Shown here in pieces: positions 1-6,057 of a DNA stretch of 7,220 bases. The notes beneath the pieces were generated by a model. It was given only the letters and a program-made list of their open reading frames with translations. It had not been told where the DNA came from and did not search any database. This DNA comes from Nitriliruptoraceae bacterium (GTDB lineage: Bacteria > Actinomycetota > Nitriliruptoria > Nitriliruptorales > Nitriliruptoraceae): contig SKTG01000401.1 in NCBI GenBank assembly GCA_007118045.1, forward strand, positions 1-7,220. Direction: 5' to 3'. The translations under genes and the position numbers were made by a program. Every line of letters begins with the position of its first letter. Position 1 is the stretch's first letter.

Positions 1-84
1 CGCCGGATCCGCGCGTACCGTCGCCGGGTCCGCGCGTGCCGTGGCCGGGTCGGCGCGGGCCCTCACCGGGTCCGTGTGCGCCAG
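1..84. repeat. 21-bp tandem repeat, four units
   Basis: Four successive 21-base units begin at 1, 22, 43 and 64 and share a CGCCGGRTCCGCGCG-like core; the first two differ at only two positions and the last two are more diverged. The period is exactly seven codons, and the minus-strand frame turns it into R-A-D-P-A heptads. The array may continue beyond the left edge. Confidence 0.8.
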
Positions 85-105
85 CGATGCTCCCGCCGGG
101 GTCAC
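1..105 (-). CDS. N-terminal part of an unidentified gene downstream of nrdR; runs off the left edge
   Basis: An open frame starts at a GTG (105-103), 18 bases after the nrdR stop, and stays open to base 1, giving 35 residues. It begins MTPAGASLAH and then becomes a heptapeptide repeat of the form x-x-R-A-D-P-A encoded by the 21-bp DNA repeat at 1-84. By hand count about 30 of 35 codons end in G or C, as expected for coding DNA here. A weak GAGGGCGGG stretch lies upstream as a possible ribosome site. In many actinobacteria the gene after nrdR is nrdJ, the B12-dependent ribonucleotide reductase, whose N-terminus is variable and poorly conserved, so nrdJ is the natural guess. No catalytic sequence is inside the window, so the identity is inference from position only. 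It could also be a short low-complexity ORF. Confidence 0.45.
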   Translation of the reverse strand, partial: MTPAGASLAHTDPVRARADPATARADPATVRADPA

Positions 106-123
106 CGAGCGTTGAGCCCGCCC

Positions 124-591
124 TCATGCCGACTTGGGTGGCGCCTCCTTGCGAAGGGTCGAGAGCTCCTGCTCGAAGTCCTCCGGCCCCTGGAAGTCCT
201 TGTAGACGCTGGCGAAGAGCACGTACGCGACCTGGTCGAGCTCCCGAAGCTGGGCGAGCACCTGCAGGCCCACCTGCTCGGAGCTGATCTCGGTCGCGCC
301 GCTCGCGCGGACGGCCTGCTCGACCTCCAAGGCGGCCTCCTCGAGGGCGGCCGGTGCAAGGCGCCCCTTGCCCGCGCGAGCCATGCCTTCGTGGACCTTC
401 CGTCGCGAGAACGGCACCAGCCCACCCGACCGCTTGCGGACCATCAGCTCCGGGGTCTCCACCCGCTCGAACGTGGTGAACCGCAGCGCGCACCGGCGGC
501 ACTCACGTCGTCGGCGCACGGCGTCACCCGACGTGGACGGTCTGCTGTCCACGACCCGGTCGTCATCGACCCCACACCCCGGGCAACGCAC
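124..591 (-). CDS. nrdR: Transcriptional repressor NrdR
   Basis: This 155-residue protein has the family's usual length and architecture. NrdR is a cytoplasmic nucleotide-sensing repressor that binds NrdR boxes in front of ribonucleotide reductase genes and adjusts dNTP supply. Residues 1-40 form the zinc ribbon: Cys3 and Cys6 (MRCPGC) pair with Cys31 and Cys34 (ECRRC), followed by the family signature RFTTFERVE. From about residue 49 to 140 lies the ATP-cone domain, beginning LMVRKRSGGLVPFSRRKV, which binds ATP/dATP. The start is a GTG at 591-589, immediately followed by the conserved R-C-P-x-C, and an AGGAG (600-604 on the complementary strand) lies 8 bases upstream. It is divergent from the thioesterase-like gene and 18 bases upstream of the partial gene at the left edge, with which it may form an operon. 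I saw no clear NrdR box in the window. Confidence 0.96.
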   Translation of the reverse strand: MRCPGCGVDDDRVVDSRPSTSGDAVRRRRECRRCALRFTTFERVETPELMVRKRSGGLVPFSRRKVHEGMARAGKGRLAPAALEEAALEVEQAVRASGATEISSEQVGLQVLAQLRELDQVAYVLFASVYKDFQGPEDFEQELSTLRKEAPPKSA

Positions 592-681
592 TGGTCGCGC
601 TCCTGCTCGCCGGCCGCGGCTCGGCCTGCGATGACCGAACGTACGACCAAGGAGGTCCGGAGGCGAGCACCCTCGACGCGG

Positions 682-720
682 ATGCCGGCGTCCCCGACGT
701 ACGCACTAACGTGCGGGCGA
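682..720 (+). promoter_or_regulatory. Candidate promoter for a leaderless transcript of the thioesterase-like gene
   Basis: A TAACGT (707-712) fits the actinobacterial -10 pattern TAnnnT. It ends seven bases before the A of the ATG at 720, which is the spacing expected when transcription starts on the start codon itself. A weak -35 candidate ATGCCG lies at 682-687 with a long 19-base spacer. There is no Shine-Dalgarno sequence directly before 720, consistent with a leaderless mRNA. An AAGGAGGT at 648-655 is too far away to serve this start. Confidence 0.4.
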
Positions 721-1574
721 TGACGACCCTGCTGCCCGCCGGCCCCGAGCGCCTCGGTCTCGAGCTGAGCGCCGACGCCACCGTCAGCGACGACGGGTGG
801 CTGGAACGCGCGCTGTACGCGGCGCCGGGCCTGGACGGTCCTCCCGGCATCCTGCAGGGCGGACTCGCCGCCGGGGTGTGCATCGCCATCGCACGGCAGG
901 CCGACCGGTTCGACGCCCCACTCACCGGCTTCGACGCCCGCCTGCACGCACCCACCCCGCTCGGCCGCGAGCTTCGTGCCCGGGTGCGGGGTACGGACGT
1001 CCCGGCGCGGTACGAGGTGGAGACCCGACACGGCGACACCCTGCTGGTGAGCGCCGAGGTGGAGCTCGCCGGCCACGATCCGGCTCCTCGGGCGTTCGAC
1101 CTGCTGGACCTGGCGATGGCGCCGCTGCCGGTCGCGGTGCCGCAGTACGCGTTCCCCACGTGCGTGATCTGCGGACCGCACCCGACCCATCCGCTCGGGC
1201 AGCGGCTGCATCCGCGGCCGGCCACCGATCGCAGCGTCATCATGCCGTGGGTGGCCGACGAGGAGCTCGGTGTCGACGGGGGCGTCGACGACCTGCTGAT
1301 CAGCGCGTTGTTGGACTGTCCGACCGTCTGGGCGTCCATGGATCACGTCCGCTCCCTGGGGCACACGGGAGCGTTGCTGAGCGGCTACCACCTGCGCGTG
1401 TTCCGGGCGGCCCCGGTGATGGAGGCGCTGCGGATCGTCGGACTGATGGACGAGGCCGACGGACGCAAGATCCAGGCCCGCGCCGCCGTCGTCGACGAGC
1501 AGGGCGTGACCTACGCCGTTTCCTCGGCCTTCCAGATCTCCGTCGCCGAGGTCCCCGTGCTCGACCCGAGCTGA
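720..1574 (+). CDS. Double-hotdog thioesterase-like protein
   Basis: The 284-residue protein looks like a tandem hotdog-fold protein related to PaaI/acyl-CoA thioesterases. The first hotdog spans about residues 25-118: a GILQGGLAAGVCIAIARQ helix region, then strands around FDARLHAPTPLGRELRARV and TLLVSAEVEL. A linker carries CVICGP (Cys148 and Cys151), a CxxCGP signature I associate with actinobacterial proteins of this type; the cysteine pair could be structural. The second hotdog covers about 170-275 and ends with a KIQARAAVVDEQGVTYAVSSA pattern typical of hotdog strands. The substrate cannot be deduced; an acyl-CoA is the family-level guess. The ATG at 720 is preferred over the GTG at 711 because the putative -10 box TAACGT (707-712) overlaps the GTG and would start the RNA at 720. 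It is divergent from nrdR with a 128-base gap and shows no functional link to its neighbours. Confidence 0.8.
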   Translation: MTTLLPAGPERLGLELSADATVSDDGWLERALYAAPGLDGPPGILQGGLAAGVCIAIARQADRFDAPLTGFDARLHAPTPLGRELRARVRGTDVPARYEVETRHGDTLLVSAEVELAGHDPAPRAFDLLDLAMAPLPVAVPQYAFPTCVICGPHPTHPLGQRLHPRPATDRSVIMPWVADEELGVDGGVDDLLISALLDCPTVWASMDHVRSLGHTGALLSGYHLRVFRAAPVMEALRIVGLMDEADGRKIQARAAVVDEQGVTYAVSSAFQISVAEVPVLDPS

Positions 1575-1908
1575 CCCGTACCGCGCCTCACGCGCCTCAC
1601 GCGCCTCACGCGCCTCACACGCCCCACACGCCACACACACCCGACGCGGCTCGTGTGGCCGGGCGCCGTCGGCCGATCGCAACGGAGCGGGCCACCCCGC
1701 ACGAGCCACACGGTCGACGCCGATCCCTCCGGCGGCGTGGGACCTTCGGCCCTTGCCAGGCGGAGCACCAGGTCGTAAGCCCACGGGACGGGCTCGACCA
1801 CGTCGAGACCGGCTCGGCCACGCGGTCCGCGTGGTCCCGGGTCCGACACCCCTCCCGGAGGCCCGGGCCGCGGCCGGCACGTCGAGGCCATCATCGAGGA
1901 GTGACGCC
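1575..1908. other. 334-base spacer before the blue copper gene, with repeats and inverted repeats
   Basis: No convincing gene lies here. The first third is the 9-bp tandem array. After it come overlapping inverted repeats: GGCTCGTG (1648-1655) can pair with CACGAGCC (1700-1707), while CGTGTGGC (1652-1659) can pair with GCCACACG (1705-1712), and GTGTGGC (1653-1659) can also pair with GCCACAC (1630-1636). These pairings exclude one another. Further on, CCACGCG-GTC-CGCGTGG (1818-1834) is a perfect 7-bp hairpin with a 3-base loop, and GGCCCGGGCC (1860-1869) is a palindrome. The spacer ends with a Shine-Dalgarno GAGGAG (1896-1901). I found no T-tract after any hairpin and no clear promoter. Confidence 0.6.
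1582..1644. repeat. 9-bp tandem repeat (CGCGCCTCA), seven units
   Basis: Four perfect copies of CGCGCCTCA lie at 1582-1617. They are followed in the same 9-base register by three decaying copies: CACGCCCCA, CACGCCACA and CACACCCGA. The array begins seven bases after the stop of the thioesterase-like gene, outside any gene I accept. The gradient from perfect to decayed copies suggests slippage-driven expansion from the left side. Confidence 0.9.
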
Positions 1909-2289
1909 ATGAGACCCACGCTGTTCACCGCCGTGCTGGCGGCGACCGCCCTCGGGCTGGCCGGATGCGGGGGCGACGACGGAGGGGGCGAGGCGGCCAC
2001 CGACATCGAGGTGATGGGTGAGGACTCCCTGGAGTTCGACCCCGACGCGTTCACCGTGCCCGCCGGCCAGGAGGTGACCGTCACCCTGACCTCCGGCGGC
2101 GTCGAGCACGACTTCGTGATCGAGGATCTGGACGGTGAGGACGTGGAGGTCGTCCATGCCGACGCCAACCAGACCGAGACCGGGACGTTCACCGTGGACA
2201 GCCCCGGCACCTACACGGTCTACTGCGCGGTCCCCGGTCACCGGGAAGCGGGGATGGAAGCCGTGCTCGAGGTCGTCGACGAGGGCTGA
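1909..2289 (+). CDS. Blue (type 1) copper lipoprotein, plastocyanin/azurin-like cupredoxin
   Basis: This 126-residue protein has a lipoprotein signal peptide: MRPT, a hydrophobic stretch at about residues 5-16, then lipobox L17-A-G-C20, so mature Cys20 would anchor it to the outer face of the cytoplasmic membrane. A Gly/Asp/Glu-rich linker (21-32) leads to a single cupredoxin domain (33-124). The copper ligands are all visible: His67 (VEHDF), then Cys106, His111 and Met116 in CAVPGHREAGM. The fold signature FDPDAFTVPAGQEVTVTL and the strand FTVDSPGTYTVYC are typical. Cupredoxins of this kind carry single electrons. Placed tail-to-tail with a CuA-containing heme-copper oxidase operon, it is a plausible donor to subunit II, which is inference. 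The start at ATG 1909 is set by GAGGAG (1896-1901) and by the lipobox spacing. An upstream in-frame extension would destroy the signal peptide. Its last 52 bases overlap the opposing membrane-protein gene. Confidence 0.93.
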   Translation: MRPTLFTAVLAATALGLAGCGGDDGGGEAATDIEVMGEDSLEFDPDAFTVPAGQEVTVTLTSGGVEHDFVIEDLDGEDVEVVHADANQTETGTFTVDSPGTYTVYCAVPGHREAGMEAVLEVVDEG

Positions 2290-3377
2290 TCGCCTTCCCG
2301 ATGTCCCCCGCGTCGCCGACCGATGACGAGCACCACGGCCACGACCCCGGCCTGGGCGAACGCGAGCGCCACGGTGAGACGGATCAACGGGTCCGGCCAC
2401 ACCGTGGGGAAGCCCGAGGCCAGCAGGATGGGCCCGTGCACCAGGCCCTGGTGATAGAGGACCCCGGCGCCCGCGATGCCCAGGGCCAACAGGCGGCCCG
2501 CCTCGACACGCCACGCCCACACCGCGCCGACGAGTCCGACCATGAGGAACATCCCGGTGTGCATGAGGCCGAAGAGGTCGTCGAGAGGGTGTGATGGCCA
2601 GGCGATCAGGTCGTCGACGAGGTGCACCCCGTTGACCGTCGCGACGGCACCGACCAGGAGCGCCGCCGGTCGCGCCATCCCCGCCCGGTCCGCCCGGCGC
2701 AGTCCGAGGAGGCCGGGGACCGCAAGGGCTGCGGCCAGCAGCAGCCACGGCAGCGCGGACGGCGCGTCCCGCCAGGCGAGCTCCCCGCCGAGGACGGCGG
2801 GCTCCCCGTCGTAGGTGACCGGGACCGCCCAGGATCGCAGTTCGACCTGCTCCCCGCCCGTGTTGCCGAGATGGCCGACGAGGTCGAGGGCCATCAGCCC
2901 ACGCTCCAGCGGGCCGACGTCGACGACCTCCGGCGGAGAGGGTGACATCCAGTGCACCCGGTGGTCGTGCCAGAGGTGCTCGGGACGGTCACTGAGACGT
3001 CGCCAGTCGGGCGTGGCATCCGCGTCCGCGTTCGGTGGGATCGCGACGTTGCCGAACCGGTCCTGGCCGAGGTAGGTCGCCGGGGAGTTGCGGTTGCGTT
3101 CGACGCCGTGCGGACCGATCCGCAGGTACGGCTCGCCCTCGTAGCCCTCGATGACGAGCACGCCGTCACCGTCGTGCTCGACCTCGATGAGGAGCCCACC
3201 GGTGTGCACGGTCCACGCCACCCCCGGGAGCGCGGGATCGTCGACGATCCGGCTGACGACGTTGGTGGTCTCCTTCGTGCGGGTGTGGCCCTCCGCGGCG
3301 GGGGCTTGCAGGGTCAGCAGGCCGGCGACGACGCCGAGCATCACCAGGCCGCGACCGGCGATGGCAGCGACCGGCAT
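2238..3377 (-). CDS. Conserved membrane protein of unknown function with a WHDHRxHWM motif; last gene of the oxidase operon
   Basis: This is a 379-residue protein. Residues 1-30 look like a signal peptide (hydrophobic LVMLGVVAGLLTLQAPAAEG). An extracytoplasmic domain of about 175 residues follows, with the motifs EPYLRIGPHGV (82-92), NSPATYL (97-103) and WHDHRVHWM (136-144). Five transmembrane segments come next, near 207-227, 236-256, 264-289, 294-314 and 332-353, followed by a Ser/Thr-rich tail. The histidine-rich motif and several membrane-side His residues (HxxDD, LMHTGM, YHQGLVHG) would suit metal or heme binding, but nothing proves this. From memory, similar proteins occur in many actinobacteria as hypothetical proteins. 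The ATG at 3377 is chosen because it lies 2 bases after the ctaB stop, has GGAG just upstream, and gives a clean signal peptide; an upstream GTG in the same frame would add 27 unlikely residues. Position suggests a role in oxidase assembly or cofactor delivery. The final 17 codons overlap the cupredoxin gene. Confidence 0.8.
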   Translation of the reverse strand: MPVAAIAGRGLVMLGVVAGLLTLQAPAAEGHTRTKETTNVVSRIVDDPALPGVAWTVHTGGLLIEVEHDGDGVLVIEGYEGEPYLRIGPHGVERNRNSPATYLGQDRFGNVAIPPNADADATPDWRRLSDRPEHLWHDHRVHWMSPSPPEVVDVGPLERGLMALDLVGHLGNTGGEQVELRSWAVPVTYDGEPAVLGGELAWRDAPSALPWLLLAAALAVPGLLGLRRADRAGMARPAALLVGAVATVNGVHLVDDLIAWPSHPLDDLFGLMHTGMFLMVGLVGAVWAWRVEAGRLLALGIAGAGVLYHQGLVHGPILLASGFPTVWPDPLIRLTVALAFAQAGVVAVVLVIGRRRGGHREGDQPSSTTSSTASIPASR

Positions 3378-3379
3378 CC

Positions 3380-4285
3380 TCAGCTCCACAGGACCGTCAC
3401 ACCGACGGCGAGGAACAGCGCCGCCAGGTAGACGATCGAGGCGTGGAACAACCGCCACGCGGCGGCTTTCGTCGGTTCACGGACCAGTCGCAGGGATCGC
3501 GCCGCGAACCAGGCACCGAGCACCGCGGCGACCAGTGCGAACGGCCAGCCCCCGACGCCGAGCACGGGCAGGGCGAGCGACGCCGCGACGGTGGCCAGCG
3601 CGTAGACCAGGCCGTGACGGGCGGCGGTCTCCACGCCACGGACGACGTTGAGCATCGGCACGTCGGCGTGCTCGTAGTCGTCACCGGTGCCGATGGCCAG
3701 CGCCCAGAAGTGGGTGGGTGTCCAGAGCACGATCACGGCGAAGAGCGCCCAGGCCGGGGCCGGCGTGGCACCGGTCACCGCCGCCCAGCCGATCACCGGC
3801 GGGAGGGCTCCCGCCGCGCCTCCGATGACGATGTTCTGATCGCTGCGACGCTTGAGCCAGACGGTGTAGACGATGACGTAGTGCCCCCAGGCCACGACGG
3901 TGAGCGCGGCCGCGAGCACGCCGGCGACCCCGTAGAGCAGCCCGGTGCCGGCCGCCAGCAGCACGGCGGCGAAGAGGGACGCACCCCCGACGGAGATCCG
4001 TCCCGAGGGCAGCGGTCGGGGCGCGGTCCGTGCCATCGCGGCGTCGATGTCACGGTCGTAGACCATGTTGGTGGCATGCGCCGAGCCCGACACCAGGGCG
4101 CCCCCGGCCACCGTGGCGGCCACGAGCCCGAGTCCCGGCCAGCTTCCGGCGGCGACGATCATCGCCGGGACGGTGGTGACGAGCAGCAGCTCGATGATCC
4201 GGGGTTTGGTCAGGCTCGTGTAGTCGGCCACGACCCGCCGCAGCGCCAACGTTGAGGCGGTCGTGGTCGCTGCGTGGCTCGCCAC
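3380..4285 (-). CDS. ctaB: Protoheme IX farnesyltransferase (heme O synthase)
   Basis: CtaB is a UbiA-family integral membrane prenyltransferase that adds a farnesyl group to heme B to make heme O for heme-copper oxidases. The 301-residue length is normal. TSLTKPRIIELLL (23-35) is the standard opening. The first Asp-rich motif is N73-MVYDRDI-D81, followed by MARTAPRPLPSGR (84-96). NIVIGGAAGALPPVIGW (151-167) and TPTHFWALA (189-197) are family signatures, and the second Asp-rich motif is DDYEHADVPML (202-212). About eight to nine hydrophobic segments are visible. The GTG at 4285 is preferred: it lies 2 bases after the subunit I stop and gives the family's usual N-terminus, while longer starts add about 100 Arg/Gly-rich residues read from inside subunit I. 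No heme A synthase (ctaA) lies in the window, so the enzyme may use heme O or B unless ctaA is elsewhere. Confidence 0.96.
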   Translation of the reverse strand: MASHAATTTASTLALRRVVADYTSLTKPRIIELLLVTTVPAMIVAAGSWPGLGLVAATVAGGALVSGSAHATNMVYDRDIDAAMARTAPRPLPSGRISVGGASLFAAVLLAAGTGLLYGVAGVLAAALTVVAWGHYVIVYTVWLKRRSDQNIVIGGAAGALPPVIGWAAVTGATPAPAWALFAVIVLWTPTHFWALAIGTGDDYEHADVPMLNVVRGVETAARHGLVYALATVAASLALPVLGVGGWPFALVAAVLGAWFAARSLRLVREPTKAAAWRLFHASIVYLAALFLAVGVTVLWS

Positions 4286-4287
4286 CG

Positions 4288-6057
4288 TCAGCCCACCGGC
4301 CAGGCTTGGGCGAGGTTGAAGTGGGCGACGACGTACATGACGACGAACCAGGCCAGGAAGATCAGGACCAGGAGGTAGGTCCCGGGTGCCTCGAAGCGTT
4401 GCCAACGGCCCTTCAGACCGCGGGCGTCCACCGTCGTGTCGGTCGTCGGCTTGGTCCGGGTGGCCGCGGCCATCTCCCGCAGCACCTCCTGGCGTTCGCG
4501 TGCGGGGGCGCCGATGGCGAAACCCAGCCCCTGGTCGGGGCGCTCGCTCCGCTCGCCCGTCAGCAGGGTGGCCACCATCACCCACACGAACATGATGCCG
4601 CCCACCACGGCGATCAGCGCTCCGACGGACACGAGCAGCATCACCGTCGGAGTCGGACCGGACTGGAACACCGTCACACCGAGCGGCGCGTCGCTGTACT
4701 CGAGGTCCGCGACCCGCCGCGGGACGCCCAGGCGACCGGCCTGCAGCATCGCCAGGGTGAGCAGGGCGACGCCGCCCGCGAACACGTACGGCTGCAACTG
4801 CGCCATCCGCGGCGCGACCAGCTTGCGCTGCGAGAGCAACGGCAGCAGGTAGTACGAGATGCCCATGAACGCGAGCGTCGTGCCCGAGACCACCGTGGCG
4901 TGGAAGTGGCCGACCACGAACAGCGTGTTGTGGATCAGCATGTTCAGCTGCATCGTGCCCATCAGCACGCCGGTGACCCCGGCGATGAAGCCGAAGTAGA
5001 CCACCGAGAGGACCAGGGACGAGAACCCGGGTTCACGCCACGGCGCCCGCACCAACCAGCCGAACATCCCCCGTGCGCCGTGGCGTTCCCGTTGTGCGGC
5101 CTCGATGCCGGCGGGGATGGAGAAGGCGTGGATGAGGCTGGCCAGCACGGCGAGGTAGAGCATGTAGCTGGTGTTCATGATGCGGTGGCTGGTCCCGAGG
5201 CCGGGATCCACCAGCACGTGGTGGACGGCCCCGAGGTGGATGAAGGCGATCAGGAGCAGGAACGCGAAGCGGCTCAGGCCTTCGTTGACGGGACGCCCGC
5301 CGACGGTGAGCCCGATCAGCGCGTACCACACCGCCACCATGGCTGCGAGGTTGACCTGCTGGGCACCGTGGCCGATCCCCCAGAAGAACAGCCGGTAGGT
5401 GGCGGGATCGACGGTTTCGATCACGCCGATCGACTGCAGGAACAGCAGGCCGTAGGCGACCGCGCCCGTGCCCAGGGCGTAGACCGCGATGACCGCGGCG
5501 GCCACCAGCCCGTACACGACCAGCGGCACCGAGCCCTCGTAGGTGGCGTCCCGCTTCGCGCCGACGACGTTGGCGAAGAACAGCACCACGGCCAGCAGCA
5601 CGCCGACGGCGAACAGCAGGATGCCCGCGTAGTAGACCGGGTGAGCGGTCAGCGGCGGGTAGGCCGTGAACATCACGGTGGCGTTGCCGGACAACATGGC
5701 CCACTGGGCCATCAGGATGCCCAGGATCATCATCCCGAAGTTCGCCCACGCCACCCTGGGCGCGCGCATGCGCGCGTTGAGCAGCATGGTCGAACCCCAG
5801 TAGAGGGCCCCGACCTCGAACAGCAGCAGCCAGAACAGCAGCATGGTGGCGCCGTGGCTGGCCAGCAGGCGGTACCACCAGTCGTCGCTGATCGGCAGGC
5901 CCTGGCGCTGCAGGGCGATGAGGATCGCCATCAGCCCGCCGAGAGCGAGCAGCACGACCCCCGACACCACGTGGGCCAGCGCGAGTTGCTGGCCGTCCCG
6001 GTTGATGATGAAGCCGGTGACGTTGCAGATGCGCGAGGGCGCCGTCCTGGTGGTCAT
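4288..6057 (-). CDS. Heme-copper oxidase subunit I, B-family (ba3-like), lacking the active-site tyrosine
   Basis: This is the 589-residue catalytic subunit, with about 13 transmembrane helices as in Thermus ba3 oxidase. Numbering is from the ATG at 6057. His68 (ASHGATM) and His386 should bind the low-spin heme and His384 the high-spin heme, in HNTLFVVGHFHATV (376-389). The CuB ligands are His230 in helix VI and His279/His280 in AVHHVLVDPG. The HHxxxDPG and HNTxxVxGHFH patterns, plus FGWLVRAPW and GVPRRV, match the B family as I remember it. Helix VI reads GHGAQQVN, where ba3 has GHPIVYFW, so the cross-linked Tyr at His+4 is Gln234. Residue -6 from the His pair, the C-family tyrosine position, is Ile. 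This points to a NO-reductase-like or atypical enzyme; a standard annotation would be coxA/ctaD-like. The start overlaps the subunit II stop (TGATG); a GTG at 6060 is the alternative. Confidence 0.93.
   Translation of the reverse strand: MTTRTAPSRICNVTGFIINRDGQQLALAHVVSGVVLLALGGLMAILIALQRQGLPISDDWWYRLLASHGATMLLFWLLLFEVGALYWGSTMLLNARMRAPRVAWANFGMMILGILMAQWAMLSGNATVMFTAYPPLTAHPVYYAGILLFAVGVLLAVVLFFANVVGAKRDATYEGSVPLVVYGLVAAAVIAVYALGTGAVAYGLLFLQSIGVIETVDPATYRLFFWGIGHGAQQVNLAAMVAVWYALIGLTVGGRPVNEGLSRFAFLLLIAFIHLGAVHHVLVDPGLGTSHRIMNTSYMLYLAVLASLIHAFSIPAGIEAAQRERHGARGMFGWLVRAPWREPGFSSLVLSVVYFGFIAGVTGVLMGTMQLNMLIHNTLFVVGHFHATVVSGTTLAFMGISYYLLPLLSQRKLVAPRMAQLQPYVFAGGVALLTLAMLQAGRLGVPRRVADLEYSDAPLGVTVFQSGPTPTVMLLVSVGALIAVVGGIMFVWVMVATLLTGERSERPDQGLGFAIGAPARERQEVLREMAAATRTKPTTDTTVDARGLKGRWQRFEAPGTYLLVLIFLAWFVVMYVVAHFNLAQAWPVG

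Noticed and set aside
1..84. Repeats considered as a CRISPR array
   Set aside because: The 21-bp units are contiguous with no unique spacers and encode an in-frame peptide repeat.
634..648. CGAACGTACG resembling half of an actinobacterial LexA box, and TACGTT (643-638, minus strand) as a possible nrdR -10
   Set aside because: The second half-site of the LexA consensus is absent, and no -35 element accompanies the -10 candidate.
648..655. AAGGAGGT, a strong ribosome-site-like sequence
   Set aside because: No ATG, GTG or TTG lies at a usable distance downstream on the plus strand, and the nearest real start (720) is about 65 bases away.
1511..1894. 127-codon minus-strand frame in the spacer before the blue copper gene
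   Set aside because: The middle (DVVEPVPWAYDLVLRLARA) looks slightly gene-like and could be a decayed remnant. However, the frame has no ribosome site, runs through the 9-bp repeat as an Arg/Val repeat, and overlaps the thioesterase end.
444..2210. 588-codon minus-strand open frame
   Set aside because: It runs through the start of nrdR and antisense to the thioesterase-like and blue copper genes. Its composition is low-complexity and Arg/Gly/Ala-rich, with no recognisable domain.
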